From Spirochaetaceae bacterium (GTDB lineage: Bacteria > Spirochaetota > Leptospiria > Leptospirales > Leptonemataceae), in assembly GCA_002729885.1 (NCBI GenBank), contig PBUB01000027.1, positions 28,707 through 92,706 of the forward strand: a stretch of 64,000 nucleotides of DNA, in the 5' to 3' direction. The notes beneath the pieces were generated by a model, which worked only from the letters and a program-made list of their open reading frames with translations, had not been told where the DNA came from and did no database searches. The translations under genes and the position numbers were made by a program. This document shows, piece by piece, positions 60,777-64,000 of this stretch; within the stretch, counting starts at the first letter, position 1; each line of letters opens with the position of its first letter.

Positions 60777-62075
60777 GTGACCCGAGTCAGGCCGCTTGAA
60801 ATCATTCGTTTCTTTTATTCTACCTCTCTTGATCATATCCCTCTGGTACGGGACCTGGATGGCCGGCTGGAGGGGTACCTTTCCCGTAACCTTTTAAATC
60901 GTGAGCTTTCCGATCTGGAGCGAGCTCAGGCGGAGTATGAATCTGTGCCCGAGGCCTGGGTCCGCCCAGACATCGATCGCGAAGAGCTACTGAAGTTATC
61001 GTCCCAGTGCCCGGTTCCTGTAGTGAATCGGGCCGGTCTGAAGAAAACCGAGTGGCAGGATACAGAACTTCTGAGGAATGCATCGGAGCTTAAAGAGAGA
61101 AAAGCCCGGGAAGAGGCGGAAGCTGCCGAAGTAATTAACCCGGAGCCGGAAACCAGTGATCAGTGGTTCGCACGCCTGGTGCTGGCGGCCATCCCTCATC
61201 CAATCCTGGCCACGGATCTAAACGGCCATGCACTTTTCTACAATGAAGGATTCCAGCAAAGGGTCCTGGAAAGAGACTTCTTTCATAAGAATCTGGCCCT
61301 GGCAGAATCTTATTTCCTGGAGCTGACGCGCGGTCTACTGGCCCGGGTATACAGCGAAGGTCCGCATCCCACCGATTTACTATTCGCATCTATCCCGGAA
61401 CTGAGTATAAGCGTTGAGATAACTACGATTCACAGGGAGCAACAGGTCTCTGGCTATCTTTACATCTTTCAGGATCCAGAGCTTTCCGGCATACCTCATG
61501 AAGTGCTGAGCCGTCTGGAAAGAGGCATGAGCCTGGATGAAATAATGGAGGAGCTGGAAGCCGGCATAATTGCCAGCATGCTTCGCCGTAACGGTCAGAA
61601 CGTATCGCATGCAGCCCAGGCTTTGAGGATTAATCGCTCTACCTTACAGAACAAGATCAAGAGACTGAAAGTCAATGAACGGTATGCCAGAAAGGTAGAT
61701 GGACCGGTTCGAAGGGTAAGAGGGACTCGAGCCGAGTCCGATGCCGCGGAGCAGGAATCCGCCGTGCCGCCGTCCGAATCTGCACCTGCCAGGGCAAAGA
61801 AAGCTGGTTCTTCTACTGATAAGAAATCGACGAAAACATCTACCAGGGTACCTCAAGAAAAAGGCTCCGGAGAAAAAAGTTCCGGGAAATCCCGCGCCAC
61901 TACCGCTTCGCCTGCACCGAAAAAGACGGCGCGCAGTTCAAAAAAAAGTTCAAAAAAGTCAAAGAAGAGCAACACGGCCTCGAGCAAGAAAGCGGTATTA
62001 AACAAGAAAACACCATTAAAGAAGAAGACTGCGTCCAGCAATACATCCAGAAAGAAAAAAGACGCTGATTCATAG
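60777..62075 (+). CDS. PAS and Fis-type helix-turn-helix protein with histone H1-like tail
   Basis: A 432-residue protein starting with GTG. An N-terminal CBS-like segment (HIPLVRDLDGRLEGYLSRN, about 20-45), a linker, a PAS-like domain (about 130-235, IPHPILATDLNGHALFYNEGF), a Fis/HTH_8 helix-turn-helix (about 252-302, AAQALRINRSTLQNKIKRL) and a tail of about 130 residues made almost wholly of Lys, Ser, Ala, Thr and Arg. The HTH is the type used by NtrC-family activators, but the AAA+ domain is absent. It follows the helical protein by 21 bases. Confidence 0.75.
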   Translation: MTRVRPLEIIRFFYSTSLDHIPLVRDLDGRLEGYLSRNLLNRELSDLERAQAEYESVPEAWVRPDIDREELLKLSSQCPVPVVNRAGLKKTEWQDTELLRNASELKERKAREEAEAAEVINPEPETSDQWFARLVLAAIPHPILATDLNGHALFYNEGFQQRVLERDFFHKNLALAESYFLELTRGLLARVYSEGPHPTDLLFASIPELSISVEITTIHREQQVSGYLYIFQDPELSGIPHEVLSRLERGMSLDEIMEELEAGIIASMLRRNGQNVSHAAQALRINRSTLQNKIKRLKVNERYARKVDGPVRRVRGTRAESDAAEQESAVPPSESAPARAKKAGSSTDKKSTKTSTRVPQEKGSGEKSSGKSRATTASPAPKKTARSSKKSSKKSKKSNTASSKKAVLNKKTPLKKKTASSNTSRKKKDADS

Positions 62076-62184
62076 CAGCCTCTGGAACTTGCGAATCCAG
62101 TGGAAGCCTGTCCCTATCCTGAAAAAAAGCTGACATAGAAAAGGCATCTGAATAATCTCCGGTCATAATATAGAGGGGGATTTA

Positions 62185-63402
62185 ATGAAGAGTAAAATGC
62201 CGATGATTGTGATCGGAGCTGTAGTTCTGGTTCTGGTCCTGGTCACCGTATACCTGCTAACATCAGATACATCAACGCAGGGACCCACCGGGGATGAGGA
62301 AATCACCTCGGCTCCGTTTGATCCAACCGTTGAGCGGCTGGGTGAAGATGGAGAATTTGTTGCAGTGGATGAGGATCCCATTGCGAAGCTGGAGCGATAC
62401 AAGAAATGGGCTCAGTATCCGCCTTATTCGCGTCCGCTTTATGACTGGCAAGAAGACCTTACCAATCCATACGATTTCAAATTACCGCCTGCCGGAGTTG
62501 TGAAAAAACCTGCAGAAGGTTGTGAGATGACACCGGAAGGAATGCCTGACTGCGAAAAACCTGCAGAATTCGCAACCGAGAAATGCGAAATGTGGGCGGA
62601 GCAATCTATTTCCGTGGGTACCGGAGACTTCCATGTTTATCTCCGTTGCCAGGACGAAAAAGGTCAGGCAGTTAAAATCGAAGATATCGAGCCTAAAGTC
62701 TATCGTAAGCTACATAGAAAGACCTACGGAACCTTACCTCCGGTAGGCTTTGGTGATGACGGGGAGAATGGAGATGAAAAGGCCAATGACGGCATCTACA
62801 CCTTCCTGGTTCGACCTACGGCACAGGACTGGGGCGATATGTATCTGGAAGCGAACATGACCGTAAACGGTAATGAACATAACCAGCGAGCTGGTTGGTT
62901 TTCCACTCCGCATACGGTGGCCAAGTTCGGTACCAATATCAATGACTCCCTGGATAATGGCAATCTGTCGGTGCGAATTCCCCTGACAGTGAATAAATCC
63001 GGCTTCTATCAGATCGATGCAAACCTACAGGAGAAAGAAGGCAAGCAACGATTTGTGGCTACCAGTAGCTGGCAGGGACAACTGGAAAAAGGCAACCATA
63101 CTCTGGAGCTGGAATTCTTTGGCAAGATTCTGAAGGATCGCGGCATTGATGGACCCTATATCGTTCGTGATATCCGGGCCCGTAGAAACAATTCTCCTGT
63201 AACGCCCGATATGGTGGAGCGTTCCATGCAAACCGGTGAAGAGATCTCCGGTTCCCATACTGAACCTCTATGGGAGTATGTGGACCCGGCCAAAAGCCAT
63301 GAAACCTCAATGTACAGAGCTTCTGAATTCTCTGGCTCCGAATGGCAGTCTGAAGAGAAGCAGGAGCGCATTGACTTTCTGGAAAAGATGGCCAATGAAT
63401 AA
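62185..63402 (+). CDS. Membrane-anchored beta-rich extracytoplasmic protein, unrecognised
   Basis: A 405-residue protein: N-terminal hydrophobic helix (about 6-26) without a lipobox, an acidic linker, a Pro/Tyr-rich segment (YPPYSRPLYDWQEDL), then a beta-rich part with Cys at about 113, 122, 133 and 154 and GDDGENGDEKANDGIYTFLV, a calcium-loop-like motif. Such domains occur in spirochete surface proteins, but I do not assign a name. A strong AGAGGGGGAT precedes the ATG. It is the last gene before the terminator. Confidence 0.65.
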   Translation: MKSKMPMIVIGAVVLVLVLVTVYLLTSDTSTQGPTGDEEITSAPFDPTVERLGEDGEFVAVDEDPIAKLERYKKWAQYPPYSRPLYDWQEDLTNPYDFKLPPAGVVKKPAEGCEMTPEGMPDCEKPAEFATEKCEMWAEQSISVGTGDFHVYLRCQDEKGQAVKIEDIEPKVYRKLHRKTYGTLPPVGFGDDGENGDEKANDGIYTFLVRPTAQDWGDMYLEANMTVNGNEHNQRAGWFSTPHTVAKFGTNINDSLDNGNLSVRIPLTVNKSGFYQIDANLQEKEGKQRFVATSSWQGQLEKGNHTLELEFFGKILKDRGIDGPYIVRDIRARRNNSPVTPDMVERSMQTGEEISGSHTEPLWEYVDPAKSHETSMYRASEFSGSEWQSEEKQERIDFLEKMANE

Positions 63403-63458
63403 TACGAGGGAGCCATCCTGCTATTTCCTGGCTTAACTGTTTGCCGGGAAAGTTAAAG

Positions 63459-63485
63459 GGCCGCCTGGAAAGGCGGCCTTTTTTT
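63459..63485 (+). terminator. Strong intrinsic terminator of the fliD operon
   Basis: Perfect 7-bp GC-rich stem (GGCCGCC and GGCGGCC, 6-base loop) followed by seven T, 56 bases past the last stop. Confidence 0.9.
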
Positions 63486-63558
63486 ATCTCCATAGTCCGG
63501 TACCATACACCGAACGGATTAGTCTTTCGCAGGTGCCATACGCGAAAATCCCTTCTTT

Positions 63559-63578
63559 AGCGTTTTGCCAGGAACGCT
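63559..63578 (+). repeat. Short inverted repeat upstream of the last gene
   Basis: AGCGTT and AACGCT with an 8-base loop, followed by TTTAATAAATTT. It may be a weak second terminator or a promoter-region palindrome. The rest of 63486-63660 shows no gene. Confidence 0.3.
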
Positions 63579-63660
63579 TTAATAAATTTGCGCATGCGAG
63601 AGCGGTGGCGCTCAATTTATTATAGACAGGCCAATATCCTTGCGGCATATTTTTACTGGA

Positions 63661-63705
63661 CGTTTGTTTCCAAACGGATGTCCCCCTTCTCCACAGGAGA
63701 AGGGG
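63661..63705 (+). promoter_or_regulatory. Two consecutive hairpins in the leader of the last gene
   Basis: First hairpin: CGTTTG, TTTC loop, CAAACG (63661-63676). Second: a perfect 10-bp stem CCCCTTCTCC and GGAGAAGGGG with a 3-base loop (63683-63705). Both lie 57-101 bases before the ATG at 63762. The 3' arm of the second resembles a Shine-Dalgarno, which could make it a translational or stability element (inference). Confidence 0.4.
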
Positions 63706-63761
63706 CCGCTAAACGGCAAAAACAAAGATTTCCCTGAAGAAAAGGGAAGAGGAGTGTTTGA

Positions 63762-64000
63762 ATGCGCAAACTCGCGTTAATGGCTGTTCTGCTATTCGTA
63801 GCAGGACAAGGACTTTCAGCGGCAACCTACAGGTTGTTCGTTCATGGTCGGTCTGGAGATAACCACTGTCGTTCTCTAACGAGCACAACAAGTGGAACCA
63901 CCGACTATAACAACTACTGGGGGGGAGCCGTATCCGGCCTTTCCAACGTACGATACGTTGGATTTGACGGAACTCGCAACGGCGGTGCCTACAGCTGGGA
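63762..64000 (+). CDS. Secreted protein, 5' part only (cut by window end)
   Basis: The ATG at 63762 follows AGGAG at seven bases. The first 20 residues (MRKLALMAVLLFVAGQGLSA) are a textbook signal peptide. The mature start reads ATYRLFVHGRSGDNHCR, whose HGRSG resembles the oxyanion-loop region of alpha/beta hydrolases and lipases; this is a weak hint. The rest is rich in Gly, Ser, Thr, Asn and Tyr. About 80 codons are visible and the frame is open to the end. Confidence 0.75.
   Translation, partial: MRKLALMAVLLFVAGQGLSAATYRLFVHGRSGDNHCRSLTSTTSGTTDYNNYWGGAVSGLSNVRYVGFDGTRNGGAYSW

Noticed and set aside
1..64000. CRISPR arrays, insertion sequences, prophage, rRNA and tRNA genes
   Set aside because: No regularly spaced repeats, transposase or integrase motifs, terminal inverted repeats, or tRNA-like cloverleaf sequences were seen in the intergenic regions.

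Overview
The window looks like chromosomal DNA of a spirochete of the order Leptospirales. By eye the base composition is moderate, neither AT- nor GC-rich, so a Leptonema- or Turneriella-like relative fits better than an AT-rich Leptospira; this is inference. The grounds are a giant SpiroCoCo-type coiled-coil protein, four 7TM-DISM receptors, a fliD locus without a recognisable fliS, the DUF1820 and DUF350 families, a large NAD-dependent glutamate dehydrogenase, and many secreted proteins I do not recognise. I see no insertion sequence, prophage, CRISPR array, rRNA or tRNA. The DNA reads as a gene-dense core chromosome with many stop/start overlaps.

Layout. 1-3.6 kb: a pterin synthase homologue and a giant 7TM-DISM hybrid kinase/phosphatase. 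3.7-6.6 kb: the coiled-coil filament candidate, convergent with the kinase across a shared terminator. 6.7-10.1 kb: recX, a DUF1232 protein, a methyltransferase and a citrate synthase homologue. 10.4-16.9 kb: a DUF350 protein, a lytic transglycosylase lipoprotein, and a minus-strand rsgA - 7TM kinase - 7TM pseudokinase operon. 17-26 kb: a GAF histidine kinase, glpK, a set of membrane proteins (one DUF4234) and a PAS hybrid kinase. 26-37.5 kb: an LpxL-like acyltransferase, a PhzF-like protein, a 7TM PP2C phosphatase, a serine hydrolase, purT, an MBL hydrolase, an AraC regulator with a divergent membrane protein, and a pseudo-receiver. 37.6-47.9 kb: ychF, gamma carbonic anhydrase, DUF2752, a degenerate HD-like protein, ndk-polyprenyl synthase-tlyA, and glutamate dehydrogenase. 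48-50.6 kb: a STAS protein and two coupled secreted helical proteins. 50.7-56.3 kb: a tightly overlapping aroE-folC-pepP-lgt-ferritin-like operon. 56.3-64 kb: a small membrane protein, DUF1820, then the fliD operon (fliD, a helical protein, a PAS/Fis-HTH protein with a histone-like tail, an anchored beta-rich protein) closed by a strong terminator, and the start of a secreted protein cut by the window end.

Two themes stand out. First, signalling proteins that have lost phosphotransfer residues: all three 7TM-DISM kinase-type proteins lack the canonical H-box histidine, and a small receiver has Asn in place of its Asp. Two SpoIIE-type phosphatases and a STAS protein are also here, so part of the signalling may run by partner switching. 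Second, family members with altered active sites: a citrate synthase homologue with Glu in place of the first catalytic His, and a 6-pyruvoyl-tetrahydropterin-synthase homologue with acidic residues where the catalytic Cys should be.
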